From the NCBI GenBank assembly GCA_020852865.1, contig JADYZZ010000014.1, positions 1-55,213 on the forward strand: 55,213 bases of DNA, written 5' to 3'. Both the position numbers and the translations under genes were made by a program. This DNA comes from Rubrivivax sp. Its GTDB lineage: Bacteria > Pseudomonadota > Gammaproteobacteria > Burkholderiales > Burkholderiaceae_C. This document shows, one piece after another, positions 1-8,467 of the stretch; position 1 is the stretch's first letter, and every line of letters begins with the position of its first letter. The notes beneath the pieces were generated by a model that saw only the letters and a program-made list of their open reading frames with translations, did no database searches and was not told the origin of the DNA.

Positions 1-2104
1 CGCGCTGGTCGGGCTGCGCCGGATCCTCCAGCGGCGTGCCGTCGGCCGCGCGCCGATGGCGCGCCATGCGGCCGGCGCGCTGGATGATGCGGTCGATCGG
101 CGCGAGATCGCTGACCAGCAGGTCGAAGTCGACATCCAGCGATTGCTCGACGACCTGGGTCGCGATCAGCAGCCTGCCCGCTCGCAGCGCCGCTGTGCTC
201 GCCTTGCCGAAGGTCGCGAGCACTTGTTCCTCCAGCCGCAGCCGGTCGTGCAGCGCGAAGCGGGCGTGGAAGAGCAGCAGGTGTTCGGTCGGGACGCGGC
301 TGCGCATCAGCTCGTAGGCGTCGATCGCGTCGGCCACCGTGTTGCGGATCCAGCACGCACAGCGCCCCGCGCGCAGCGCCTGTTCGATCGCGTCGACGAC
401 TTCGGCGATCGAGTCGGACCGGTGCACACGGACGCTGCGCCGCATGTCGGCGCGGGTGGCGATCGCCCGCTCGCGCACATCGTCGCCGGGCTGCCAGCTG
501 CAGGCCAGCGGGTAGGAATCGCTGCGCGGGAGTGGTGCCTGTGCCGCCCCGGCGCCGCGCGCGAAGGCGCCGAGCAGCCGCGCCTTCATGCGCAGCGGCA
601 GCGTCGCCGACAGCAGGACCGCGCTGCCGCCGGCGCGCGCATGGAACTCGAGCAGGCGCTCGAGCACCGCCTGCATGTAGGCGTCGCAGGCGTGTACCTC
701 GTCGACGACCAGCACCTTGTGCACGAGGCCCAGCAGCCGCAGCGACTGGTGTTTGCTGTGCAGTACTGCGAGCAACGCCTGGTCGACGGTGCCGACGCCG
801 GCGGGGGCGAGCAGCGCGCGCTTGTTGTGGTCGGCGAGCCAGGCGCTGCAGCGCGCCGATGCCGTCTCGTCGCGTTGGCGCGGATCGTGTTCTTCCGTGT
901 CGGCCGGCAGCACCGTCGCCGCGAACTGCTCGACCAGTGTGCGCTGGCTGCTGGCGAGCACCAGGCTCGCCGGGTCAGCGAACAGCCGCCGATAGGTGGC
1001 GGCGACGCGCGCGTACATCGCGTTCGCGGTGGCCATGGTCGGCAGCGCGACGTAGAAGCCACCGGCGTTGCCCGCCGCGAGCAGGCGGTGCGTGAGCATC
1101 AATGCAGCCTCGGTCTTGCCGGCGCCGGTGACGTCTTCGAGCAGGTGGATCTGCGCCCCGCTGCCGAGCGGCACTTCTGCCGCCCAGCGCTGCAGCGGCG
1201 ACGCCTGGGCGATCTGCGCAAAGAGCTCGGCAAACGACAGCGGCCTGGCGCTCGCGGGCGCGACGACGCCGCTGGCGTCGAGCGCCGCGGCGGCCTGGCG
1301 CTGCGCGCGCGCCCAGTAGTCGACCAGCGGCTGCGGCCGATCGTCGTAGGGGAAGAAGCGCGTGCTCGAGCCGATCCAGTCGGCCAGCACCGCCAGCCCG
1401 GCCACCCACCAGGACAGCTCGCGGCTGGCGCGCCAGAAGGCCGTCGGGTCCTGCGCGGCGATCGCTGCGACGACGTCGTCGGCGAGAAAGAGCGGCCGGA
1501 TCGCGTCGACGAAGCCGAGTGCGGCCTCGCGGTCGGGGCGCTCGGCGTAGTGCTGGCGCCAGTCGTCGCCCTCGGTCGGCGGCTGACCGTGGTGCCCCAG
1601 ACAAGCGCGTGCCCAGCAGTCCAGGCCGTCGGCCAGGTCCAGGGACTGTGGGCCGATCCACCGTTGGGCGACGAGCCGCTCGCGCAGCACCGCGCTCCAG
1701 AACAGCATGCCCAGGCTGTCGTGGCGCAACGGGCCGCCGTAGGGCTTGGCCGGATCGGCGCAGCGCTGCCGCAGCGCCCGGAAGAGCTCTGGCGCCTGGC
1801 TCTGGAACGCTTCGGAGAATTTCCCGAGGTCGTGCAGCGCAAGCCAGAAGGCGAGCCAGCGCTCGAGCTGGGCCGCCTCCAGGCCGCTGCGGCGGAAGAC
1901 CCTTGCGACCAGCTCCGGGCTGCGGCGCAGGTACTCGGCGCCGACCGCGGCGACGTCCAGCGCATGCCAGGCCAGCAGATGACAGCGTGCGCCGCCGTCG
2001 GGCGCAGCGCGCGCCTTGCCCCAGTAGGAAAAGTAGCCGGGCAAGGGCGGCGGCATCGGTGCCAACCCGCCTGAGTGCGCCGCGTGATCACTGCCGGTCG
2101 ACAT
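1..2104 (-). CDS. cas3: CRISPR-associated helicase/nuclease Cas3 (type I, I-E-like), 3' end beyond window
   Basis: Reading the minus strand from the ATG at 2104 gives about 701 codons with no stop before the window edge, so the gene is cut off at its 3' end. An HD nuclease domain comes first, with His47, the HDLGKF motif at 91-96 and a GHHG motif near 170. LADWIGS near 240 is also typical of Cas3. A superfamily 2 helicase follows: Walker A TGAGKT around 326-331, DEVHACDAYM at 468-477, SATLP near 500 and QRAGRMARHRR near the edge. The DEVH-x-x-DAYM wording and the HD-helicase order match I-E Cas3, usually about 890 residues. A GGGGGTGG ribosome-binding site lies about 4 bases before the ATG; ATG at 2056 is an alternative start. 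Cascade genes would be expected to the left, outside the window. No CRISPR repeats are visible here. Confidence 0.93.
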   Translation of the reverse strand, partial: MSTGSDHAAHSGGLAPMPPPLPGYFSYWGKARAAPDGGARCHLLAWHALDVAAVGAEYLRRSPELVARVFRRSGLEAAQLERWLAFWLALHDLGKFSEAFQSQAPELFRALRQRCADPAKPYGGPLRHDSLGMLFWSAVLRERLVAQRWIGPQSLDLADGLDCWARACLGHHGQPPTEGDDWRQHYAERPDREAALGFVDAIRPLFLADDVVAAIAAQDPTAFWRASRELSWWVAGLAVLADWIGSSTRFFPYDDRPQPLVDYWARAQRQAAAALDASGVVAPASARPLSFAELFAQIAQASPLQRWAAEVPLGSGAQIHLLEDVTGAGKTEAALMLTHRLLAAGNAGGFYVALPTMATANAMYARVAATYRRLFADPASLVLASSQRTLVEQFAATVLPADTEEHDPRQRDETASARCSAWLADHNKRALLAPAGVGTVDQALLAVLHSKHQSLRLLGLVHKVLVVDEVHACDAYMQAVLERLLEFHARAGGSAVLLSATLPLRMKARLLGAFARGAGAAQAPLPRSDSYPLACSWQPGDDVRERAIATRADMRRSVRVHRSDSIAEVVDAIEQALRAGRCACWIRNTVADAIDAYELMRSRVPTEHLLLFHARFALHDRLRLEEQVLATFGKASTAALRAGRLLIATQVVEQSLDVDFDLLVSDLAPIDRIIQRAGRMARHRRAADGTPLEDPAQPDQR

Positions 2105-2219
2105 GTCCACCCCCGGGGCAGCACGGGTTCGAGGAAAGGCGCGGGCCAGTGTAGTGGCCGTCGCGTGAATCGCCCGCGGAATCGCCCGCGGAACCTCGCG
2201 GCGGCAGGCGGTTCCTAGA

Positions 2220-3128
2220 ATGGCCGCACCGACCCTCGCGATGAACGAAGACGCCCTCCTCTCCGCACCGCAGCGCTGCGGCTGCACGCACCATGGCCGC
2301 CGGCTCTTCACCGGCTTGCTGGCGGCTGGCGCGCTGGCGCCGCTGGCCGCGGCGCGGGCGGCCGTCGCCGAATGCCGGCGCTCGCGTGTGTCGCAGCTCG
2401 TGCCGGCGGCGAGCGTCGAAGGTTCGGCGCAGCAGCAGTACGCCGCGCTGCTGCACGAGGCCCAGGGTCAGCACGCGCTTGCCCCGGCCAACCACCCGCA
2501 ACTCGTGCGGCTGCGCTACATCGCGCAGCGCATGATCCCGTTCACGGCCGAATGCAACGAACGCGCACGCCAGTGGCGCTGGGAGGTCAACCTGCTCGGC
2601 AGCCGCCAGCTCAACGCGTTCTGCATGCCCGGGGGCAAGATCGCGTTCTACAGCGGCATCCTGTCGCAGCTGCAGCTGAGCGACGACGAGGTCGCCGTCA
2701 TCATGGGCCACGAGATCGCGCACGCGCTGCTCGAGCACGCGCGCGAACGCATGGCCAAGGGCACCGGCACGCAACTGCTGCTGCGCGGCGGCGCGGCGCT
2801 GCTCGGCCTGGGCCAGGCGGGCGACATCGCGGCGCAGTACGGCAGCCAGTTGCTGTCGCTCAAGTTCAGCCGCGACGACGAATCCGAAGCCGACGCGCTC
2901 GGCCTCGTGCTCGCCGCGCGTGCCGGCTATGACCCGCGCGCCGGCGTCGGCCTGTGGCGCAAGATGGGCGAGGCCACGCGCGGCAAGGCGCCGCCGCAGT
3001 GGCTGTCGACGCACCCGGCCGGCCCGACGCGCATCAAGGACATCGAGGCCCGGCTGCCGGCGGTGCTGCCGCTGTACGAGGCCGCCGCGCGGCCCGAGCG
3101 GCGGTACGCTCCGCCGCCGCGCGCGTAA
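2220..3128 (+). CDS. M48 family exported zinc metallopeptidase
   Basis: This 302-residue protein has the HExxH zinc site (MGHEIAHALLEH, H164, E165, H168) and a downstream ExxxD motif (E221, D225) that supplies the third zinc ligand in M48 peptidases. The N terminus has an RR-containing hydrophobic segment (GRRLFTGLLAAGALAPLAAARA, about 26-47), so the enzyme is probably exported, possibly by Tat. It resembles periplasmic M48 proteases of the BepA/LoiP type, but no TPR repeats are seen. ATG at 2241 is an equally plausible start. The gene runs divergently from cas3 and is followed after 3 bases by the binding-protein gene, so it may head that operon. The physiological substrate cannot be told from sequence. 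Confidence 0.88.
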   Translation: MAAPTLAMNEDALLSAPQRCGCTHHGRRLFTGLLAAGALAPLAAARAAVAECRRSRVSQLVPAASVEGSAQQQYAALLHEAQGQHALAPANHPQLVRLRYIAQRMIPFTAECNERARQWRWEVNLLGSRQLNAFCMPGGKIAFYSGILSQLQLSDDEVAVIMGHEIAHALLEHARERMAKGTGTQLLLRGGAALLGLGQAGDIAAQYGSQLLSLKFSRDDESEADALGLVLAARAGYDPRAGVGLWRKMGEATRGKAPPQWLSTHPAGPTRIKDIEARLPAVLPLYEAAARPERRYAPPPRA

Positions 3129-3131
3129 AGC

Positions 3132-4922
3132 GTGACCGCTCGGCGCCCGATGGCGACCCCCCGCATGCCGCCGGGCTTGGGCCCCGGGCCCGCGCAGGCG
3201 CGGTTGCGCAAGCGCCCGCGCGCGCCCGGGCAACGGCCGGCGCTCCTGCCTGCGCCTGTGCCTGCGCCTGCGCCTGCGCCTGCGCCCGCGCCTGCGCACC
3301 GGCCCGGGCATGCACGCCCCCTCGCGCGCCGGCTCGCGCGCGGGCACGCGGCCTTGCTCGCGCTGGCGCTTGTGTGCGCCGGGGCCGCCGCGCCGGCCGC
3401 GCCGGGACCGAAGCCGCTCGTCTATTGCGCCGACGCCAGCCCCGAGGGCTTCGATCCCGCGCTGTGGGACACGGCCAGCACGAGCAACGTCACGGCGCAG
3501 ATCTTCCAGGGCCTGGCGGCCTTCGAGCGCGGCAGCGGCAAGCTGGTGCCGGCGTTGGCCGCCGCCTGGGAGGTGTCGCCCGATGCGCGCGTCTACACCT
3601 TCACGCTGCGCCGCGGCGTGCGCTTCCACACCACGCCGTACTTCACACCGACGCGCGCCTTCGATGCCGACGACGTGCTCTTCACCTTCGGCCGGCTGGT
3701 GGATCCGCAGCACCCGTTCAACCGCGCCTTCCCGGCCACCTTCGTGTACCCGCAGAGCCTGGGCCTGGCGGGGATGATCGCGTCGATCGAGAAGCTCGAC
3801 GCCGAGCATGTGCGCTTCACGCTGAAGAAGGGCAACGTCGCCTTCCTCGGCTACTTCGCCGGGCATTTCGCCGGCATCCATTCGGCCGAGTACGCCGCCC
3901 GGCTGCTGGCCCAGGGGCGGGCCAGCGCGATCAACAACCAGCCGGTGGGCACCGGCCCGTACCAGTTCAAGAGCTGGCGCAAGGACGACGTGCTGCGCCT
4001 CGTGGCGCACCCCGAGTACTGGCGCGGCCGCCAGCGCACCGAGCGGCTCGTCTACTCGATCAGCCGCGAGCCGAGCGTGCGCGTGCAAAAGCTCGTGCGC
4101 GGCGAGTGCCAGATCACGGCGCCGATCCGCGACGTCGACCTCGCCGCGCTGGCCGGCCAGCCGCAGGTGGTGGTCGAGAAGATCCCCGCGCTCAACATCA
4201 GCTACCTGGCGTTCAACCTGAAGCACCCGCCGCTGGACCGGCGCGCGGTGCGCGAGGCGCTGGACATCGCGATCGACCGCGATGCGCTGTTCAAGGTGCT
4301 GTTCCCGCGCGGCGACGCGCTGCAGGCGGTGAGCGCCTTCCCGCCCGCGGTGCCGGGCTACAACCGGGCGCTGCGCAACGAATACGACCCGGCGCGCGCG
4401 CGGGCGCTGCTGGCGCAGGCCGGGCTGGCCGGGGGCTTCGAGCTGCAGCTGTGGGCGCTGCCGATCGCGCGCCCGACCAACCCCAACGGCCAGCTCATGG
4501 CGCAGCTGATCCAGGCCGACTGGGCCCGGATCGGCGTCAAGGCGCGCATCGTGAGCTACGAGTGGGGCGAGTACCTCAAGCGCGCCAACCAGGGCGAGCA
4601 CGACGTCTACATGAGCGGCTGGACGAGCGACACGGCCAACGCCGACGACTTCCTCGCGCCCAACCTGAGCTGCGCGGCCAGCCGCGGCGGCATCAAGTTC
4701 TGCAACGCCGAGTTCGACGCCTTGCTCGAGGCCGCGCGCGGCGAGGTCGACGAGCGCCGGCGCCTGGCCCTGTACGAGCGCGCGCAGCTCATCTTCAAGC
4801 ACGAGCGGCCCTGGATCACGATCGCTCACAGCACGGTCTACCTGCCGCATCGCCGCGACGTGCGCGGCTTCGTGATGTCGCCCAACGGCAGCGTCGACTT
4901 CGAAGGCGTGTGGCGCGAATGA
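3132..4922 (+). CDS. ABC transporter substrate-binding protein, peptide family (SBP_bac_5, DppA/DdpA-like)
   Basis: The mature part fits the family-5 periplasmic binding proteins for di- and oligopeptides. It starts at LVYCADASPEGFDPALWDT, shows the FQGLAAFERGSGKLVPALAAAW-type region, the DDVLFTFGRL segment and GTGPYQFKSW, and reaches a normal length of about 500 residues. The only credible export signal (HAALLALALVCAGAAAPA) lies near residues 70-90, after an unusual Pro/Ala-rich leader coded by a hexanucleotide repeat. The true start is therefore uncertain: GTG 3132, ATG 3150 or ATG 3165. The TGA overlaps the ATG of the next gene (ATGA), so it is translationally coupled to a D-Ala-D-Ala dipeptidase. 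That context suggests a murein-derived or D-Ala dipeptide ligand. No permease or ATPase gene is adjacent. Confidence 0.87.
   Translation: MTARRPMATPRMPPGLGPGPAQARLRKRPRAPGQRPALLPAPVPAPAPAPAPAPAHRPGHARPLARRLARGHAALLALALVCAGAAAPAAPGPKPLVYCADASPEGFDPALWDTASTSNVTAQIFQGLAAFERGSGKLVPALAAAWEVSPDARVYTFTLRRGVRFHTTPYFTPTRAFDADDVLFTFGRLVDPQHPFNRAFPATFVYPQSLGLAGMIASIEKLDAEHVRFTLKKGNVAFLGYFAGHFAGIHSAEYAARLLAQGRASAINNQPVGTGPYQFKSWRKDDVLRLVAHPEYWRGRQRTERLVYSISREPSVRVQKLVRGECQITAPIRDVDLAALAGQPQVVVEKIPALNISYLAFNLKHPPLDRRAVREALDIAIDRDALFKVLFPRGDALQAVSAFPPAVPGYNRALRNEYDPARARALLAQAGLAGGFELQLWALPIARPTNPNGQLMAQLIQADWARIGVKARIVSYEWGEYLKRANQGEHDVYMSGWTSDTANADDFLAPNLSCAASRGGIKFCNAEFDALLEAARGEVDERRRLALYERAQLIFKHERPWITIAHSTVYLPHRRDVRGFVMSPNGSVDFEGVWRE
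3248..3297 (+). repeat. Hexanucleotide tandem repeat (GCCTGC)n inside the binding-protein leader
   Basis: About eight near-perfect copies of GCCTGC with GCCTGT and GCCCGC variants. They code for alternating Pro-Ala in the leader of the binding protein. The period is a multiple of three, so copy-number change would keep the frame. Confidence 0.85.
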
Positions 4923-5536
4923 GGGCGCCGGCCGCGCTGCGCGTGGAGGACATCGCCGCCGACGGCGACTTCGTGCGCCTCGCGTCGATCCCGGGCCTGG
5001 CGGTCGACTTGCGCTATGCCGGCACGAACAACTTCGCCGGCCGCGTGCTGTACGGCGGGATCGACTGCGCCTGGATCCGGCGCGAGGCCGCCGCCGGCCT
5101 CGCTGCGGCCGTGGCCTGGCTGGCCGAGCACGCGCCGGCGCGCCGCCTCGTCGTGCTCGACGCGCTGCGCCCGCAGCGCGTGCAGGAGGCGATCTGGCGC
5201 GAGTTCGCCGGCACCGCGGTCGAACATTACTTCGCGCCGCCGCAGCGCGGCTCGATCCACAGCTTCGGCATGGCGGTGGACGCGACGCTGCTCGACGCCG
5301 CGGGCCGCGAAGTCGACATGGGCAGCGGCTTCGACGAGATGAGCCTGCGCTCGCACCCGGCACGCCAGGCCGAGCTGCTGGCACAAGGCGAGCTGACGCC
5401 GGCGCAGGTCGCCGAGCGCGAGACGCTGGCGCGCGCGCTCGCCGCCGGGGGCTTTGCCGGCATCGACATCGAGTGGTGGCACTTCGACTGCGGCGACGTC
5501 GAAGGCGTGCGCCGCGAGTTCGCCCGGATACTATGA
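4919..5536 (+). CDS. ddpX: D-alanyl-D-alanine dipeptidase (VanX/DdpX family)
   Basis: This 205-residue peptidase M15 subfamily D protein should hydrolyse D-Ala-D-Ala. It carries the SxHxxGxAxD zinc motif (SIHSFGMAVD, H114 and D121), the catalytic/zinc E-x-x-H pair EWWH (E185, H188), and the conserved Arg in DALRP (R84) that corresponds to the substrate-polarising Arg of VanX. Length matches E. coli DdpX (about 193). The ATG overlaps the upstream binding-protein stop (ATGA), and its own TGA overlaps a possible ATG of the next gene. The setting with a peptide-binding protein and an LD-carboxypeptidase points to cell-wall peptide recycling rather than glycopeptide resistance; no vanH/vanA ligase genes are nearby. 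No signal peptide is seen, so it is probably cytoplasmic. Confidence 0.93.
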   Translation: MRAPAALRVEDIAADGDFVRLASIPGLAVDLRYAGTNNFAGRVLYGGIDCAWIRREAAAGLAAAVAWLAEHAPARRLVVLDALRPQRVQEAIWREFAGTAVEHYFAPPQRGSIHSFGMAVDATLLDAAGREVDMGSGFDEMSLRSHPARQAELLAQGELTPAQVAERETLARALAAGGFAGIDIEWWHFDCGDVEGVRREFARIL

Positions 5537-5595
5537 GCCCGTGCGCTGGCGCCGCGCGCGCCTGCGCCATGCCTGCCGACGCGGGGCCGAAGACC

Positions 5596-6651
5596 ATGAC
5601 GATCCTGCACCGCCGCCGATTCGTTCTCGCCGCCGGCGCGGCCGCCGCGCTCGGCGCGTCGCTCGCCGCGCCGGCGGCGCGCGCCCAGGCGGCGCGGCCG
5701 GCGCCGGTACGCGCGCCGCGGCTGCGCCCGGGCGACACGGTTGCGCTGGTGAACCCCTCGGCCGCGGTGTTCGAGCGCGCGCCCTACGAGATCGCCGCCG
5801 AGACGCTGCGCGCGCTGGGCCTGGAGGTGCGCGAGGCGCCGCATCTGCGCGCGCGCCGCGGCCCGTTTGCCGGCACCGACGCCGAGCGCGCCGGCGACAT
5901 CAACGCGATGTTCGCCGATCCTCGGGTACGCGGCCTGCTCGCACTCACCGGCGGCTCGGGCGGCGCGCGCATGCTGCCCGGAGTGGACTACGCGCTGCTG
6001 GCGCGCAACCCCAAGTTCCTCGGCGGCTTCTCCGACCTCACCGCGCTCATCAACGCGGTGCACGCGCGCACCGGCCTCGTGACCTTCCACTGCCCGCTGG
6101 GCGTGAGCGAGTGGAACGAGTTCAGCATACGCCACTGGCGCGGCGCGGTGATGCAGGCCGAGGCGCTGCTGCTCGCCAATCCGCCCGACCGGGGCGACGC
6201 GATCGTGCCGCGCGGCGAGCGCATCACCACGTTGCGCGGCGGCCGCGCGCGCGGGCATCTGGTGGGCGGCAACCTGACGGTCTTCGCCGGCCTGGCCGGT
6301 TCGGGCTACTGGCCGGCGCTCGACGGCGCGGTGCTGTTCCTCGAGGACGTCAACGAGTACCTCTACCGCATCGACCGCGCGCTGGCCACGCTGCGCCTGG
6401 CCGGTGCGCTCGAGCGGCTGGCCGGCGTCGTGTTGGGCGCCTTCACCAACTGCACGCCGGGCGACGGCGGCTACGGCAGCCTTACGCTCGACGAGATCTT
6501 CGACGACTACTTCGGTCCGCTCGGCATACCCGTCTACGCGGGCGCCTCGTTCGGCCACATCAAGCGCAAGTTCACGCTCCCGGTGGGGCTGGACGTCGAG
6601 ATCGACGCCGACGCCGGCACGCTGCGCTATCTGCAGCCGGCGGTGCTGTGA
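5596..6651 (+). CDS. Muramoyltetrapeptide (LD-) carboxypeptidase, S66 family, Tat-type signal
   Basis: The 351-residue product fits LdcA serine carboxypeptidases that remove D-Ala from murein tetrapeptides. Family landmarks are the GGFSD segment (probable nucleophile S146), FLEDVNEYLYRIDR (probable E250) and FGHIKRKFTLPVG (probable H321), giving a Ser-Glu-His triad. The start at 5596 gives MTILHRRRFVLAAGAAAALG, a good twin-arginine signal ending near ARAQA. An ATG at 5533 overlapping the ddpX stop would add 21 residues. Export is notable because E. coli LdcA is cytoplasmic. The gene lies in line with the binding protein and ddpX. A second S66 enzyme sits at 32347-33324. Confidence 0.9.
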   Translation: MTILHRRRFVLAAGAAAALGASLAAPAARAQAARPAPVRAPRLRPGDTVALVNPSAAVFERAPYEIAAETLRALGLEVREAPHLRARRGPFAGTDAERAGDINAMFADPRVRGLLALTGGSGGARMLPGVDYALLARNPKFLGGFSDLTALINAVHARTGLVTFHCPLGVSEWNEFSIRHWRGAVMQAEALLLANPPDRGDAIVPRGERITTLRGGRARGHLVGGNLTVFAGLAGSGYWPALDGAVLFLEDVNEYLYRIDRALATLRLAGALERLAGVVLGAFTNCTPGDGGYGSLTLDEIFDDYFGPLGIPVYAGASFGHIKRKFTLPVGLDVEIDADAGTLRYLQPAVL

Positions 6652-6715
6652 GGGCGAGGCGGTCCTTGCGCGGTCAGCCCACGCGGTGCGGCGCCGATGC
6701 GCCGCGGATCGGCCG

Positions 6716-7429
6716 ATGAACCGCCTCGACCCGGCCCCGGTCGCGCTGCTCACCGCCGCCGGCAGCGGCATAGGCGCTGCCGCCGCGCACAAGCTGCACG
6801 AGCAGGGCTGGCAGGTGGCCATCCTGTCGGCCAGCGGCAAGGGCGAGGCGCTGGCGCGCGAGCTGGGCGGCGTCGGCATCACCGGCAGCAACCGCGAGAC
6901 GGCCGACCTGCAGCGCCTCGTCGACTCCGCGCTCGCACGCTGGGGCCGCATCGACGCCGTCGTCAATAGCGCCGGGCACGGCCCCAAGGGCCCGCTGCTC
7001 GAGATCGGCGACGCCGACTGGCAGCTCGGCATGGAGTACTACCTGCTCAACGTCGTGCGCATCGCGCGCCTGGTCACGCCGGTGATGCGGCGCCAGCACG
7101 CCGGCTCGATCGTCAACGTCAGCACCTATGCGGTGTTCGAGCCCGAGGCGGCGTTCCCGACCTCGGGCGTGTTCCGCGCCGGCCTGGCCGCCTTCACCAA
7201 GCTCTACGCCGACCAGGAGGCGCCGCACGGCATCCGCATGAACAACGTGCTGCCGGGCTTCATCGACAGCCTGCCCGAGAGGGCCGAGCGGCGCGCGCGC
7301 ATCCCGCTGGGGCGCTACGGGCGCGCCGAGGAGGTGGCCGAGCTGATCGCCTTCCTCGCCTCGGCCAAGTCGGGCTACATCACCGGGCAGAACATCCGCA
7401 TCGACGGCGGCCTCACGCGCTCGGTGTAG
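6716..7429 (+). CDS. SDR family protein lacking the YxxxK catalytic pair
   Basis: The 237-residue Rossmann protein has the cofactor motif TAAGSGIG (residues ~13-20), NSAG near 84, a Ser in NVSTY (S136) and a C-terminal QNIRIDGGLTRSV typical of classical short-chain dehydrogenases. At the position where YxxxK is expected it reads S150-G-V-F-R154, followed by the usual AGLAAFTKLYADQ helix. Both the general-base Tyr and the Lys are therefore replaced. It may bind NAD(P) without standard dehydrogenase chemistry, or belong to an atypical SDR subgroup. It lies 64 bases after the LD-carboxypeptidase on the same strand. The substrate is unknown. Confidence 0.87.
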   Translation: MNRLDPAPVALLTAAGSGIGAAAAHKLHEQGWQVAILSASGKGEALARELGGVGITGSNRETADLQRLVDSALARWGRIDAVVNSAGHGPKGPLLEIGDADWQLGMEYYLLNVVRIARLVTPVMRRQHAGSIVNVSTYAVFEPEAAFPTSGVFRAGLAAFTKLYADQEAPHGIRMNNVLPGFIDSLPERAERRARIPLGRYGRAEEVAELIAFLASAKSGYITGQNIRIDGGLTRSV

Positions 7430-7588
7430 TGCACCGGGCTGCAGCCGCCGACGCGCCGGGCATGGCGCGCGTGTTCGTGCGGCATCACGCGCTCGGCGCA
7501 GCGCGCCAGGCTGCAGCCCCGGCGGAAGCCGGCCGGGGACCGCACGGCTGAGCGTTCTCGCCGACAAGATGAGCCGGAATATGTGTAT

Positions 7589-7610
7589 TGCGAATCGTTG
7601 TCATTTGCGA
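7589..7610 (+). promoter_or_regulatory. Candidate Fur box upstream of the tonB operon
   Basis: TGCGAATCGTTGTCATTTGC, followed by GA, is an imperfect inverted repeat. It resembles betaproteobacterial Fur sites, which are GATAATGATAATCATTATC-like with GCGAAT/ATTTGC flanks. It stands about 70 bases before the chosen tonB start and heads an iron-uptake operon, which is where a Fur site is expected. Confidence 0.65.
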
Positions 7611-7680
7611 TACGCTTCCGCTTGTTGTGTCCTGCGGCACTCCAGAGCCGCCCTGCAATTGGCCGTCCGAGCGCAGCACC

Positions 7681-8460
7681 TTGATCGCCCTGCCCCTGGT
7701 CCACAAGCCTGCCGCGCCATCCGCGGCAGCAGCGGCCGCAGTGCCGGCGGCCGGCGTTGCCGCACCCGACTGGCGCCGCGCACTGCAGCGCCGCGAAGAC
7801 GATCCGGCCGCCAGGCACTGGCTCACCGTGCTGATCGTGCTGCTGCACGGCGCGGCGCTGTGGGCGCTGCTGCAGATCGAGCCGGTGCGCGAGGCCGTGC
7901 GCCAGGCCGCGCCGGTGGTCGTCGACTTCATCGCGCCGCCGCAGGCCGCAGCGCCGCCGCCTGCGCCCCCGCCTCCGAGTCCGGCGAAGCCGCGCGCCGC
8001 GAACCTCGCCCCGAAGCCGCCGCCCCCCGCGGCGCCGCCCTTGCTCGCGGCGCCGCCGTCGCCGCAGCCGGCGCCCGCGAGCGTCGTGGTGCCGCCGCCC
8101 GGCCCGCCCGAAGCGCCTGCCTCCCAGCCCTCCGTGGCGGCAGCCCCGGCCCCGCCGGCACCGCCGCCGCCCGCGCGCAGGACGCTGCCGGCCACCGCCG
8201 TGCAGTACCTCGTGCTGCCTCCCGTCGAGGTGCCGCGGCTGTCGCGTCGCGCCGGCGAGTCGGGCACGGTGTGGCTGCGCGTCGTCGTCGACACCCGCGG
8301 CCTGCCGCTGCAAGTGAGCGTGCAGCGCAGTTCGGGCTTCGCCCGGCTCGACGAGCAGGCGCTGGCGGCGATGCGCCAGGCCCGATTCAAGCCCCACACC
8401 GAGAACGGCCAGCCGGTCGAGCTCGAAGTCCTCGCCCCGATCGAATACGCCTTGGAGTGA
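7681..8460 (+). CDS. tonB: Energy transducer TonB
   Basis: TonB links the inner-membrane proton motive force to outer-membrane receptors. One N-terminal membrane helix is present (WLTVLIVLLHGAALWALL, residues ~41-58). A long Pro/Ala-rich periplasmic spacer follows, and the C-terminal TonB domain has PRLSRRAGESGTVWLRVVVD, SGFARLDEQALAAMRQARFKP and a final PIEYALE. The frame is open from 7588, but a start there would lie inside the Fur box, so TTG 7681 is preferred; no good ATG exists. exbB and exbD follow after 7 and 22 bases. Regulation by iron via Fur is inferred from the upstream site. Confidence 0.92.
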   Translation: MIALPLVHKPAAPSAAAAAAVPAAGVAAPDWRRALQRREDDPAARHWLTVLIVLLHGAALWALLQIEPVREAVRQAAPVVVDFIAPPQAAAPPPAPPPPSPAKPRAANLAPKPPPPAAPPLLAAPPSPQPAPASVVVPPPGPPEAPASQPSVAAAPAPPAPPPPARRTLPATAVQYLVLPPVEVPRLSRRAGESGTVWLRVVVDTRGLPLQVSVQRSSGFARLDEQALAAMRQARFKPHTENGQPVELEVLAPIEYALE

Positions 8461-8467
8461 CCCTCGC

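Noticed and set aside
56..2074. Plus-strand open frame of 672 codons opposite cas3
   Set aside because: Composition is Arg/Ala/Gln-rich without any domain, and the minus strand has clear Cas3 motifs throughout.
2105..2219. Possible CRISPR leader or array beside cas3
   Set aside because: Only a 12-base duplication (GAATCGCCCGCG) is present; there are no repeats of CRISPR length with spacers.
4919..5536. VanX-like enzyme as vancomycin resistance
   Set aside because: No vanH, vanA ligase or vanRS genes are present; the context is a peptide-binding protein and a murein carboxypeptidase.
7588..7680. N-terminal extension of TonB from TTG 7588
   Set aside because: This would place the start inside the Fur-like box and add residues without homology to TonB.
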